64,000 nucleotides of DNA, from NCBI RefSeq assembly GCF_028769735.1, contig NC_088175.1:5580001-5644000 (forward strand), given 5' to 3'. The stretch comes from Zonotrichia leucophrys gambelii. Lineage: Eukaryota > Chordata > Aves > Passeriformes > Passerellidae. Both the position numbers and the translations under genes were made by a program. The notes beneath the pieces were generated by a model that saw only the letters and a list, made by a program, of their open reading frames with translations, ran no database searches and had not been told where the DNA came from. Below, piece after piece: positions 1 to 14,100 of this stretch (position 1 is its first letter; every line of letters begins with the position of its first letter).

Positions 1-3000
1 CTTTCCCACACCTCTTTGGGAAAGCAGTGTACCACAGGTGCATGAAAAGCCATTCAATTTATTTCTACTGTTTGCACGAGGGCTCTCAGCTCTGATGTTA
101 GGATGAACACCATCTCCTGGTTTATTCCAGCAGAGTTAGCACATGGAAAATAGGATTCTGACAGAAGTTATGGGAAGTTACCTGTGCAGAAGATGGGAAA
201 TGCCACAGTAAAGCTCTCTTGGGTGTGTGAGCATAAAGCACAGAACAGCCATGCAGTGGGCTCACAGAGGAGGAACGATGCACCCTGGGCATCTGCAAGT
301 CAACAGCAGTCATTCAAATTCAACACACCAGGTTTTTTAAAAAATATTATTTCCTACTTATTTATTTTTCCTTTAATAACACAGTTTAGCATTTCAGAGT
401 TCAGCATTCTACACTCTTACACACTGTCCTTGTTTATTAGCATTTAAACACAAAAAGACATAGCAAGACCTCCAAACACAAATAAATACAAAAACACAAT
501 ATACAGTAAACCGAAATACAACATATAATAATGCTATTGGGAAATTAAGACATGTTGCTAATTTCTTTTTTTTATTATTATTTTAACAACATGGTTATTG
601 CTGAGCAATAAATTATACATTTTAAAATTGTTTTTCCCCCTATAAGAAAAGGACGAGAACCACTGGTTACCAGATCACTTGCACTGTATCCTTACAGCTA
701 TTGATAATTAAGACAGGCAGAATATACACAATCAAATGAGGCTGGCCTTCTTTGGTCTTTGTTTTTGATCATAAAACTGAACACAAGTGTACCGTTCACT
801 GAAGAGTATGAGATTAAAGAAATGGATACACAAGTTTCAAACACATTAATTTGTACATTATTCTCAATCACTGATGTCTTTTCCATAGATAGTTCTCACA
901 GAATTTCTTGGAAACAAATGTCAGCTTTAGTTTTCCCGATTTTTATGTTGTTCCATGCATCTTAAAAGGTTATCCTACTTGTCTAAGAGAAATGGACCTA
1001 CATTTAGCCCATCATCTCCTAATGGGGTATTTTTCACAGCTCTCTAGTCACCACTAATTCATTGGAGTTTTATACCTTGTAGAAAAAATCCTGAACTTCC
1101 CCTTTTTTTTTTTTCTAAAAAACTGAAAAAAAAGAAGTATTAACCGAACAACAGCGATAAGAAAAACATAACAGGTGGATTACGCGATGCATCAGCAACG
1201 ATGGAAGCTTGTACCTTCCCATTCCACAAGTACAGATTATACAACTCTCTGCCAGTGATGCAGGTCATAGTTGGAAGATGTGTCCTTTCAGGTGCGAGCT
1301 AGATTCAAATACAAAGCTCAGAACACTATGCAAGAAAATGACCTTACGAATGGTAATGCTGGTTTATCTCAGTAACCCTTAGACAGAGTCAAATTTTATC
1401 ACTACGCATCGCACTGCCAGCAATGGAGCGTGTGAACACCGGCATTGCTAAGAAGTTAAAAAGTCCTTGCAGAACTGGCAACCAAATTAAAAGCTTAGTT
1501 CCAAAGGACCAAAAACACAAACACCACATAGAGACAACAAACCCTTCCCTGAATGGGTAGGTTAGTAAGCCACAGAGTCGGGATCCAGATTTGAATTCCA
1601 CATCAAGTCTGGGATGTTTGAATCCAGGGTTTTGGTTCAGGTGCTTCTCTGTGAAATTCAGAACTTATTTGAACCCTAAGGAACTAATCCTAACTTGGAG
1701 GGGAAATAATGAAAAAACACAGCCGAATATCTACGCTGACATCATGAAATGGAAGACAGAAGCTGCAGTCTTGACCATGTATTAGAAGAGAAACAGGAAT
1801 AGTCAGATCCCTTATGCATTGTAGAATTCTACTCTTCTAAATCTTAAGAGGATGTCCCTGAATCAGCAGTCCAAAGTTTTCTACAACCTTCCTATCTGGT
1901 GCTTCTCTGCAAAGGCCTGGATTAAGAGGCAAGAAAGAACAATTAAGCCCTCCAGATTTTGGTTTACAGAAAAAGGGAGAAAGCCCCACAAGGAAGAAAT
2001 GGTCAGTCACACTGATTGGTAGAACAAAGATGAACCCACTTCACTGTACAATGGTATTCTCCCTCTTTAGGTAAGAGGAGCATCAAACGAGACTGGTTTT
2101 GCTGGACAATTCTGAACAGACAGAGCAGGACACAGTTTGCTGCTGTTACTGACACGGACATGCTGTGCTGGCCTTCCCTCCGCACGCCTGGGCCACCACG
2201 CGTGTACAACCCCAAATCACGACAGCTTGTATGTTTAATTCTAGCCCTTACTGTCCTGACGTGGGTCTTCAGGGTATGTCAACTTATTTTCCAGTTCCTT
2301 TAAGGGACAAATGTATTAAAAGAGTAAAACCTCATGATTCACAGATAACAACTAGGGAACTGGAACCTCTCATTCAGTTCCGGCTCCAGGAGATTCCTTT
2401 TGTGACTCTGGGCAAATCATAACTCATCCTTGATTTCCTTGTTCCAAAAAAGAGAAATAGCACTTGCTATACAGTGTACACAATATTAAAAACTCAGATT
2501 AAACTGCCAAACCAGTCATTTTTATTGCAGTAGCTTTGACTTCTAGGTCAACCAGAATATCAAGGTATTGACTGAACGGGACAGAAATTCCAGGGAAGAG
2601 GTCAAGATGCTTTTTATCATTTTCTGTTCCAAATTAGAGGAAATGATTTGCAGTCAAAAAGTTGCCCATCACTATAGTTATTTAAAATACAGGAATCTCC
2701 AAATTATCAGAGCATGAGGAAGAACACGTATCCTAAATCACAATTCAGAGTCTTCAGAAAAGCTAAACAAAGTGTTTGCTACATACAGGTCTTCAAACCT
2801 GAAAGACATGAATCAAAGTCTGCCCTTAGCCAAGGTCCTCCTTTAGCAGCAACAAGTTATATTTGCACCAAGTGATCAAGTATAACTTGGAGGAAAGGGT
2901 TTTGTTTCATCACTTCTACATAAAGAAAAGACTTTGCATATTTATGTGCATGCACGTCTGTGTGTATATGTATGTACCTACACACATACAAGTAATTTAC

Positions 3001-6000
3001 AGAGCAAAATCTAAGAGATTAGGTATGCAACCCAAGAATTTCCCCCTCACCTATCTGTATATTTGCATAGTTAAATCATATCAAAGGCATCAATACTGCA
3101 GTCATGTTTTTCACTCTTCTGCAGTGCAGGCAGCTTTCCTTGTCACTCCCTACACGCTTCTCTGTCTTGGACCAAAAAGCACCAGTGCTTTAAAAACTGA
3201 ACAAAATATCAACAGATACCCTGCACTGTTGGTGAAATGCCTATCCCAGGTGATGGAATACAAATACAAATAGGTGGTAGCTTTTAAACTCCAGTTCAGC
3301 AAGCCGTAATTGTGGCAAGCTGAGGAAACAGAAGCAATACAACCGCAGCCTAACATTCATGGGTTCAACACTTAAATCCCAGCTAACACAAATCTCTATT
3401 ACCTTTGCATTTGAGAAATTCACCAGGCACAGAAACAGGCACATATCTTCATCTTTCCTTTTCCAAGTAGAAAACACCACAAGAAAAGGAAATAAACTGC
3501 ATTTCATTTTTTTTTCATGTTTTTAAAAATCTAGCGTGTTTTTTCCATCAAAAATATGCCACCCACCATTCCCTTTTCCTATTGCACATTCTCTTTGTGA
3601 AGAACAACATTTACAGTACAAGGCTGAAATCAACATTGCATATTGTAAGTCAGCAGTTGAAGGTGTACCATGTAGACAGTAACTGAAACAAGACCCCAAT
3701 TAATTCGCTCAGAGAAGCAATGCAGACATGGTCATGCATCATAACTGCAGGTTGGTCTTTAAACACCCAAATAGTTTCATCCTGCTTAGGATTCAAGACT
3801 TTCTAGCTAACAGGTGCACTCATTCTGTGCTGAAGAGTGTACACAAAGGGCAACATCCAGATTGTCACACACTGGAATCTCCCTAGAGGAAGCTGGAAAC
3901 GGAAGAGGTTTGTACATAATTTGGAGCGTCACCGCGAAGAAAGAACACCAGCAAGAGACTTCAGCTGTGTGCTGCTAAGAATTACTACTAAGTAGAGGAC
4001 AATAAGGTTCCACTGAACAAACTCTGTTCAAAGTAATGCAAATACTCTGGGACCCCCTTGCAATAGTGGCAGCCCCCAGGAGTTTGCCAGGATTCAAGGG
4101 TACACATGGGGGCAGGGTGTTGTCCCACGAATCACTTTAAACAGACAGTCCCTAGAAAACTTCGGATATCTCAGTCAGGAACAAAGAGAAAAAGGAAAAA
4201 GGGCATTTCAGCGATGAGAGAAACAGTTAAATAACTTAAAAGTGTTGAGTAAAGCACCAGGTATCTTTTCCTTTCAACTTAGAGAATATACAGTGGCCTT
4301 GTTTTCACAAAATGCTACATACTCCTTGCTGGAAAGCAGAGGAAACCGATTTCTATGTACACAGTAAGAACTCTACAGAGATGGCCTGTGAGTTCTGTGG
4401 AGAAAGGGGTGTTACAGTCAAGGCTTCAGGTATTCCACAGCAGGCGGTGTCTACATTTGTGTAGCAAGATCCTGGATTTCACAGTACGCAGGGTTGGCAA
4501 ACTGGAAATTCTCTGGCAGCTTCATGTAGTTTTAAAAAATAAGTGCAGTAGGCCTCCGTTTTATTAACTGTGATAAAAAGCACATATGCAAAAATATTTT
4601 TATATCGATAGCACATTACTGCATTATAAAAGCTGCCCAAGTGAAGCTGAAGATTCTGGCAGCTGGTGCTTTTGGCACTTGGGAGATGTGGAAAGCAGCA
4701 TAGAGATCTGTGAAATACAACAGTGACTGATGTTTCTGCTACAGTGATCGGCATTTAGATAGTTAGCAGTGTTCATATTTTAACTTCTCTCTGAAGTTTC
4801 TGAGTCAATATCCCACCAAGACGAGATATTCAGATCTCTTAAAGCTACTAGTTTAGGCTGTGTGCAGACTCAGGAAGACTTCCCTATTGGTTTACACATT
4901 CACATGTTTCAAAGTCCTCTTTCAATCACCAAGGCTGGAAATGCTTTTTTTCCTCCTCTTTTAAAGAGCTTGGATTTAGAAGCGCAATTCTGTCACAGAA
5001 GTTGGAAACTGTAGTCACAAATCTGCAGAATATGCCGGGCCCTGCTTATACTCAAAATCTCCTCCAAGTCCCAGATTGAAACAGGATATAAATTGTTTTG
5101 TGATCGCCAAACGGTTTCATTTAATTTTACAAGACATGCATTAGCAATGGGAGGAGAGTCCTTTGGACATTTCCACTTGGGAATCCTGTTTTCAGTAAAA
5201 TTCTGTGATGCACAAACACAAAAGCTCAGCTGCCTACATTCACAATTATTAAAATGACACAAGTCGAGCGAACCTTCGCCCTAAAGCGTAAGTGATGGGT
5301 TTACTTATGCAGCCTGCATAAAACTGCAAGTGCCATACAATGATATCTAGAGATATAGATGCAGGTATATCTATAGATATTTATCTCTTGTGCAGAACAT
5401 CCTCCTTCCGTGCTAGAAATTAACTGCTAGCACGTGCCTCCATAGTTGAGCTTGCACCTGTTGACAGCCACGTACCATAGAGGGAGTACAGTACCCGGAC
5501 AATGGAAGGCAAGAAAAGGAAGACAAGTTGCTGCTGACAGTCAGGACAGTCAGCAGCAGGCAGTATTCTAGCAGGTGCCTGGAAAACCCATGAAGACCAC
5601 TTAGCATGCATTGTATATCCATAAATACTTCTTGCAGGCACTGTGTGTGAAGGCACAGCCAAAAAAGACAACAGCAAAGACAAGCTGAAATACAAAGGCA
5701 TGAATTCAACTGCACCTTAGACAAAAATTGTGACTATGCCTCAAAAAAGCAGAAAACTGATACAGCCTGACGTTAAAGGCTGAGATGCAACAGGTTTTTT
5801 CAAGCCCATGAAGGCTGAAAACACAGTGGTGCAAGCCTGCTCTGCTTAAGCAGGATTTTAAAGAGCACCACAGTCAGGCTGTGTCTCTGGACTTGCTTGT
5901 CACAGGCTATTAAATAGAAGCAGATGAACACAGCAGGTTGCAATCAGCATGTTTCAGGGCTAGCAAATGCTTTTCACTACAGTTGAGGCTGTTACAAGAA

Positions 6001-7545
6001 AGAAGCCCATGCATTCCCCATTAGGATGCTTGTCTGCTACGAGAAGCTGCCACGAGCATCCATGTTCACAGCCCCAGAGTTCTCAGATGGATTAGTTTCA
6101 AGTGATGCCACCTTACAGCCACAGGCATTAGAGGAGAAATGTCGCCTGCCCTCACAGTGGCCATGGAGACTGTCCAGTCCAAGCTCCATAGGAGCACTGA
6201 GCATAACGTTTTGGCACCTCAGTGGGATGGATTCCACCATGGCCAAGTCATAGAAGCTGCAGGAGCCAAAGGAGTGGGCTTTGGCTTCTGTTTCGTACAT
6301 TGCAAGGTACCTAAGGGCTCTGAAGACAAGGCTAAACATTATGCCTGAAGTCCAATCAAACTACCATTTCAGATATCAGAATTAATCTGAATAAAAAGCT
6401 ATGGTTTATAAGCAGCACAGCACATCTAAGGCACATGTATGCATGCAAGCCACCATCACTGTATTAAGACATTGCTGGTTTGTCTTGAAGCAATGGCTGC
6501 TAGTACAGAACAAACATAGAGGCTTTTTCAGCACTAATCCTCCTCCCCAATACTGAAAATACTATATACTGCTGACAGCATAATGTGCAACATATATAGC
6601 TTGATTGGAAAGCATGGGGCAGAACTTTAAAAAATGTACAGGATTCCGTTTAGAACTCCAAAGTTCAACAAATGCCCTATTTTAGGGTGAAAACAATTAT
6701 AAATCTGATAATGATGCACAGCATCCATGAGTGATTTTTCCTTAATTTTGAAATAGTGTCATTAACTACGACATATATTGTAGGTTTACATTTCTAAAGA
6801 GAAATAACAGAATTGAATAGTTTTTTTTCCTATCACAAGTGATAACCAGTGTTTGATATCTTCTATTTTTTCTTCCAAGAAATATCAGTCTATCAACAGT
6901 TTTAAAATAAAATGTTTTCTGTAACAATAGAACTTTAAATAAAAATATGATTTTGATTCAGATACTTTTGAGAAGACATGGATACTTTTCCAAGATCTTC
7001 TGACAAAGTAATTATTAAAACAGAGACCAGATGAGGCCTTAAAAAGACAAGATACTATATTTCAGACAAGATTGCACCTCAGTTTTTCAAAGAATATCAT
7101 AATTGCAACATTACTTCATCTTCTTTTAACATGCTGACAATTTCCAGCTAGCCCACATGTGAAGGGTTTTTCTTGTATTCTAGCTTAAAAGAAATAAAAG
7201 TCAGTAATTGATTCAGCACATACTGTATATGTCTTTTCACCTCCAATTGACTAGATAATTAATAAGTTAAAAAAAATCCTCTCTGACCATAATCACTATC
7301 CTGACGAGGGATAAGTGATTCGTCAGAGCTCAAGTGTTGCTAGTTCTATTAAAAAATATACCATGGTATGATTTCTTAATGTGTTGCTACTTTCGCAATT
7401 GGACCCTATGCAGTTATGCCTTCAAACTCTTCCATCTGTTCCACAAGGTGGTTCTGTGAGCTTTAGGACCTCTGATTGAAGACAAACTGATATAAAACCC
7501 CCAAACGGAGTTGCCTTCTGCTTAATCCGCCTCCCCCAGCGTATG
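1..7545 (-). other. TRAF3: Probable TRAF3 3' UTR and downstream sequence
   Basis: No exon or other gene is recognisable in the 7.5 kb after the TRAF3 stop. Human TRAF3 has a 3' UTR of several kilobases, so much of this is probably UTR. Possible minus-strand AATAAA signals (TTTATT on the plus strand) lie at 4560-4565, 2521-2526, 571-576, 433-438, 361-366, 121-126 and 58-63; the sequence alone does not say which is used. Several T-rich and A-rich runs occur (for example 1100-1135). The next gene in mammalian synteny, AMN, is not visible. Confidence 0.5.
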
Positions 7546-8117
7546 TCAGGGGTCTGGTAGATCCGATGTATCCACTATGACTTTAATAAAAATAGTATCA
7601 TCTTTAATATACGTTCCATTCTCTAGAACAGTTTGAGCCACAAACACTGGGCAGCCAGATGCAATGTTCATTTCTCCAGTTGGCTTCTTGAAGCTGCTGC
7701 TGTTCGGATCTGGCTTGAAAGCATCTCCCAAGTGGCGCCGAGACGGTCCCTGATCCATGAGCATGAGAGTCACTTTCTGTTTGAAGGGCCAAGGAAGCAA
7801 AGCATCGTATTCTCCACGCATGATGACAAAAAACAGAGACAAGTGCGTCCCCTTTCCCATGCCATCCCCATTCAGATAAACCCTGGCACACATCTTGTAG
7901 CCAAAGTATCCAGTATAAAAGGGTTGGCTGTACAGGGACAGAGTCTTCCCCATGACTGCTTCTTGCTTCCGACGTTTATAGTCTCGGATTTTCCAAATCA
8001 GCACGCCGTTGTAACTCGCGGTTTCCAGGACCTGGAAGCGCAGGTCCATGTCAGCCAGCCGGATGTCGTGAACGCTCAGCATCTGATCGTGCCTGCTCAG
8101 CTGGGTCTCCAGCAGGC
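7546..8117 (-). CDS. TRAF3: TRAF3 last coding exon: MATH/TRAF-C domain and stop
   Basis: The acceptor tctgccag precedes 8117. The exon supplies two bases of codon 378, then 189 codons and TGA at 7548-7546. It begins LLETQLSRHDQML, and the MATH domain runs from about SYNGVLIWKIRDY (414-426) to FIKVIVDTSDLPDP at the C-terminus. This eight-stranded beta sandwich binds receptor tails and adaptors (CD40, BAFF-R, TANK, MAVS/TRIF, NIK peptides). It is the most conserved part of the protein: compared with the mammalian sequence I remember, I notice only a Ser-to-Thr near its start and a Ser-to-Pro in DQGPSRRHLGD. One exon encodes the whole domain, as in other vertebrates. Confidence 0.98.
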
Positions 8118-11100
8118 CTGGCAGAAACACAAAGGATGGGGGTGAGAAACCTGCTGCTTACTAAAGGCTCTAAAAACCAACCACCAGTGCTGCTACTGTG
8201 TATGAAAATGCTTTCCTCCCCAAGAACCAAAGTGCATTTGGCCACTGATAAAGCAATTTCTACAGGCTCTAATTTGCTGGTTGGCATCTAGGTTAGTTGG
8301 GATTTTTACAAATGTGGGTGTTAATTGTACATGCAGTAAAAGTCAAATATTCAAATCACCTAACAGAGTTTTCCTGGTCACTAAACAGTATAACTAGAGG
8401 CTTCCATTTTTTGAAAGGAGACTTGGTAGCATTAACTGCAAATTTCTATTTAGCAGGTAAGACCTTGGAAGCAGTTACACATCCTATGTAATCCCTCTGA
8501 AATTCAGAAGCATTCCTGATCACTCAAAACATTCTTTTTAGACACTATTTGTCTCAGAAGCACAGTGCTGTTACAATGTAAAGTTCTTCATTAAAAAGAC
8601 AAAAAATTCAAGCTTAGATCTGTATTATATGGTCGTTTTCTTAGTTTGGAGGGAGAGCTATGTTTTCTGTGTCCCCTTTCCCTTTCATGTTACTCTTTTG
8701 TTTTGTTACTGGTAAAATTGGCCAACCCACAATATTGAGAAGCAGATGAATTCATACGGCAGGTTTATCTTATATAGGTCTACTTAAATGTTCTTTGTCA
8801 CAAACATTTAAACACTTGCATATCATCTACATTGTCCTGCTGAATTCCAGTCTTTATTCAGAAGTACAATAACCTCATTCTTAAGCAGATCTCAGTTTTC
8901 TTAGGATCAAATACACCTGTCTAACAGAATCAGGATGGGTGGTTTCAGGTGGATAACCATACTGATCATTCACAAGGGAGAAGAGTAGTAAAAAATGTCA
9001 ATACTATAGACTATATTTAAAGAAGTTGCTGAAAGCTAGTAGCTATCAAAGATCAATTGAGAAACTGTTTATAATGAGCTAACAATGCAGTCAAGACAAG
9101 AGTCAATAAAACAAAAAAGACAATAATCAAGCCTAAGAAAAGCAATGCCACACCAATAACAAATGAAATACACAATCTCCTACTCAAAAATCAGAAGAAT
9201 CAGCATTATTGATGTTTCCATATAAAGTCACAATGGCAGTGCCACTCAAGGGACGCCGTTTTCCTCTCAGCAGCACTGCAGCCCATTGTGCTCACACTCA
9301 CTTGTATTCCGAGCTCCTTGCCCTGCAGTTTTATCAACACTTTCCAGCTCAGTCACTCTGTTCTGGAGGGATTCCACGCTGCTCTTCATGCTGTCAGCCT
9401 CCTCCCAGTTCTGTCGGAAGGGACGGATTTCTTTGTCCAGTTCTTTGAGTTTCTCTGCTTGACTGTCTATCACTCGCTTTACAAAATAATAGCATATGAG
9501 TTAAAATAACACAAAGACATTCATTTATGCAAATTAAAAAAATATTATATGTTGGTAATAGGACTGAATTCCAATATAAACACTTTTTGGTTTTGTCTAG
9601 TATTTTAATAACACAAGCCTTGAAAATTTAAAGGAATAGCCCAGGTATTTATGAAACACTTAAATATTTAGTGCTGCATAGGTAGAGCACTATCAGAATT
9701 AGCAATAGCCTTATTTTAAAAAAGGGACTTGTTAGCATGTACCTCTTGTCTAAGGTAGTTTGAATTTGAGTTTTTTTTAAACCTTTCAATATCAGAACAA
9801 TTTTCTGAATGTCTCTACATTGGTATTATGGGCTGATACCTGTTGGGTTTCATGTGACAGTACTTAAGCAACAAAATATGGGCACAGCTTCCCGTGGTGT
9901 GGATCAAATGGCTGCCCATGTGCACAGGTTTATATTGGTTTACAGCAAAATAACTTATGCCTCCAGGAAAACATCATTATTCTTGCACACATGGAACACG
10001 AGTACACACATGTGCAAGCTCCCAGCTCACATAAATCAGTAATCAAAGCCTAAGTTATTATGTGCCCACAACCATATCAGAAGCCCTCAAGAATGTAAGC
10101 AAAATGATCACTTCTGTCCCCTTAAGAACCTTTAAAATTCCCACTCTTACTTCCTAAACTCAGTAACCCATGCATTTTGAAGGTATTTTCTGTTGAGTCT
10201 TTCTAAGAAAACAAACAAAAAAATAGCCCAGCTGGTTTTGGAAAGGCATGAAATATAACACTCAAGAAAGAAATAGACAGAAAGGCCAGTATTCTCTTAA
10301 AGAGGGACACTGCAATCACCTCAGTATAATAAAATATAAAGAACATATTTCCCAGTCTACCTCAAATCTGATGCAAGAAATACACAGCACTTCACATTAT
10401 CACAGCTAATTTGGACTAGCAGGAATTTTAGCCAGAACCCTATAATCAGTTGTGAAGTTCAAATGATAACAAAGTATCTGAGAGAAGAAACTACTTTTGC
10501 TACCACCTACAGTTAAATTCCAAATCTAACTTTATAGCTTTAGAGTTTATCATCATATAGAGCCAACAAAGGTAAAAATGATTTTTCATTTCTTCACAAC
10601 AGTAAAGTGGCAGTTGAGTACAAAACAAGAAAATAAATTTCTTTTGCATTTGCCTTCTGGTTGGCCATGTGGATTCAGTGTTCCCCACTGATGGGGAAAA
10701 CCCTTCTGCCCTTTGAGCCATTTGCTTTTAATCACGTGGTTTCGGTTATACTGAAAGTCTGTAACCATTAATTGAAGGTTGTCAGTCTGATGAGCCAGCT
10801 AGCAACATCAGGTTCTAGGAGTCTTATTTTTTGTCTCAAAACAACTGAGCAATCTTACATATTTCAGGATTAACTATTTATTTCTATGCTCCTGTTTTAA
10901 AACAAGTTATGTATCTCTCACATCCAGAATTAGGGCTCTGTGAAGGAAAGCTGTGCACTGGATCATAAATGCCAGGGGTATGGGCCCAGTAAATATATGA
11001 AGCAGCTTGCCTGGACTTATGAAACACCACCTACCAACCCAGTCACACCCTCCCACCTGGGCTGATGGTAATCAGACAGTAGAGCAGGGAAGGGCTGTTT

Positions 11101-14100
11101 GCCATATAAATAAGGAAACATACCACAGCATGGCCTGACTGCATGTGAGAGCAGAACCAAAGGATTTGGCCACTAGTTCACAGTTAACATGCAAAAGTAA
11201 CTCAAAATATGCCCAAGTCTGATATTCTTCCTTTACTCATACCAAACATGAACTTTCCAAGGCAAGAACAGTAACGTGGCTGGGGTTTGCACAGTGCCTC
11301 ACAGCTTGCACCTCTTTGGACTAACACAGCATCAAACAAAATAAATGATCACGTTTTTATGTGAAAGGGGAAGTGCTAAACATGCAGAACAATTGTAAGC
11401 TATTCTTTTGGGAGAAGTTTACCCAAAACTGTTATTAGGGACCCACTTCTCTCCATCAACCTGTGCAACATTCCACCTTTGTACATGCATAACCAATTCT
11501 GGTTTAGCTGCTTCTGTTTCACATTGGCAAATGTGTAGCATTTTTATCTACTGCACCTTGACATGGGAATTCAAGAGATATAAAATAATCAGAAATAAGA
11601 CTTCTATTTAATTTTTTAAAAGCAGTGGGATCTCTGTCTTTTTACCCTACAGGGAGTCAACCTCCCTCCTGCTGGGAGATAGTGATGTACTAAATCTGAA
11701 TTTAATGCAGCAGTGGAGATTTTCACTCTAATTATTCCATTAGAAAGCACACAGATGTCTCACACTGTACTCATAAATTTTCAAGTAGATATCAATTTTC
11801 TGCATGCACTTTTCATTCTAGCAACTGACCTCTCTGGATCATTAATCCTGAGTTATGTGCTTGAGAAACCTTTGTGAGCTCCTTTTGATGTTGATTTTCA
11901 TATAGGGTTTTGTTTAGTATTTCTACCAACTTCCAGAATTTTAGCACTATACTTACTAAAAGAATTTCAGAAAATGTCACAAGGAACTGAAGAGCTGTAA
12001 TGACCTTTCCATTGCAACTGATAGGGCGAAACTGAAAAGCTAAAGAACAGACTAGAAAAGGTACTGCTTGACTTGGAAAAGAAATCACGTGTCCTTCTCC
12101 TCTGAAGGAAGGTATTACTCATCAAATCATTTTATATTCATGAGGCCACTGTTTCTTTTGTCCCTCAGTACCTCACTTCTCCACCCTGCTTACAATGGGA
12201 TTACTCACAGGCTTCCATTTCCATATGAAGACTGGACACTGCACGTGAAAGATCCTCTCCACATGACAGCAGCCAAAAAAAGTATCACACACCCTTGGTA
12301 AAAACACTTTCCCTTGAGACCAATATAGAGAAAACTCATCTGAAAACAAAGCATCTCTAGGCTGAGGCTCCTGCCAGTGCCCAGACTCCCTTGATGCATT
12401 TACACTGGCTGTGTCAGATGCCTCACAGTGCAGATGATGCTCAGTGATGCTGCTGTCACTCCCCAGCCAAAAAGGTCACTGACAGCCAATCTTGGAGCTG
12501 TACTAGACATCAGGAGCATTTGCAGGTTTTGGGGGACTAAACAAATAACCCTTGCTCAGAGCTGAACTGGCTAGTGCAGTATCTGTGGCTCCCAGGTAAC
12601 CACAGCTGCTCAACACAACCCAGGGAAAGAACGGCTCACAAAAGGTAACTAATTCCTTCCATTCCTGGTGGGCAACAGAAGGAGGCTGACCATGTTGTCC
12701 AGGAAAAAACAAATTGAGGCATGGTTCCAGGATATCCTTAACAATCAGACTGAACCAGGAAATTCTGCTGAGTGGAAGGAAACAGGTTGAAAAAGCATTG
12801 AAATACAGTTTGGCTTAAAATAACTAAATTGAAATAGCTGGCAAGAGGAAGTAAAGAACAGGAGGGGAAAAAAAAAGAAAAAAGATCAAAACATTTTTTC
12901 CAGTACTTATTACCACCACAAAGCCACTTGTTGGAATTTGCTGCTTTGTAGTGGTTTGGGGTTTTCTTTTTTCCTAAACCAATCATTCGAAAATTGATTT
13001 TGCTAACACTTACAGCTCAAGGAAAAAGATATTGCAATCTGTCATTTAAGACAATAATGAAAAACTCAGATCTATGTTTTTTCCATTTCCACTCTCACTG
13101 CTGGCCATTGAGACAGCATGTGTAAGAACTTCAGGCTTACAAATTAACTTACCTCCTGGTAGATTCAATCAGCAATATCAGTACATACAAGGATTAGCTC
13201 CCCAGTGTCAGAATGCAATATTGCAGGCAGGCAGCCATATCCCAGACTATCATCAGACAAGGAACAATGACTAAGGCAGGCTGAGCTGGTTACTAAGCGG
13301 GCAGGTCATGGAAAGAAATTACTGCTATAAGGAAAAATGTTGCAGTTGCTAAACTTGAAGGTTTCCTTATAAACCATCATCAAGGGTCTCCAGGCCCTGA
13401 GCTCCTGAATGTGCCACCCTTTGAACCCTTTTAGCCACACACTGGTTTGGATACCTTTATCTTTCTTGAGTTATCAACATTTGCAGTTTATATGTGAAGT
13501 GAATAGTAAGTGAAAAAGATAATTTTATTTCCATTCCTTTAAGGTGAATGCTACAACAAGTATCTGATATTCTAGCAGCAGATACTACATTAATGTGTAA
13601 ATGATACCTCCACAATTGCTTGCTAAATACCTCCTGAGGTTTCCCTTATTGTGGGTAGTGTCATGCAAGCTAATACAAATTCCCAGCACCCACACTGCAA
13701 GTCAGCTTTGAATACAGAGCAAGGAATTTCAGCTTGGGCTAACCACCGTGCTAGGGCATCCTGAGCATTCCTAGTTTCATGCTGGCTTGTGGCCAGGTCA
13801 TTCAAAACACAGAACATGAAACTCAGACCTATCAGCAAAGGAATAACTAGATAAATTTTCCTCAGAAGGACAACAGTAATCTGGATTTTTTAAAAGTGTA
13901 TTCAAATGCATTATGCTATGTTTGAATTAAATCCACACCAAACTGATCTCACTTATGATTTGTATTTACTTTTTAATACCAGCAAGTAGAAAAGGAATAT
14001 ATGTAATATTCAACAATTTTAAGGTGCTAATCTTGTCCTTCAGTGGGACTTCCTTAAGCAGTTTTTTAAAGTAAAAAAAAGATTATTCTTCATATAAGAT

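Noticed and set aside
5346..5380. Small AT-rich inverted repeat (ctagagatata / tatatctatag)
   Set aside because: About 11 imperfect base pairs in AT-rich sequence, within chance expectation.
7633..8145. A 170-codon plus-strand ORF
   Set aside because: It is the antisense shadow of the TRAF3 MATH exon, which is certain on the minus strand.
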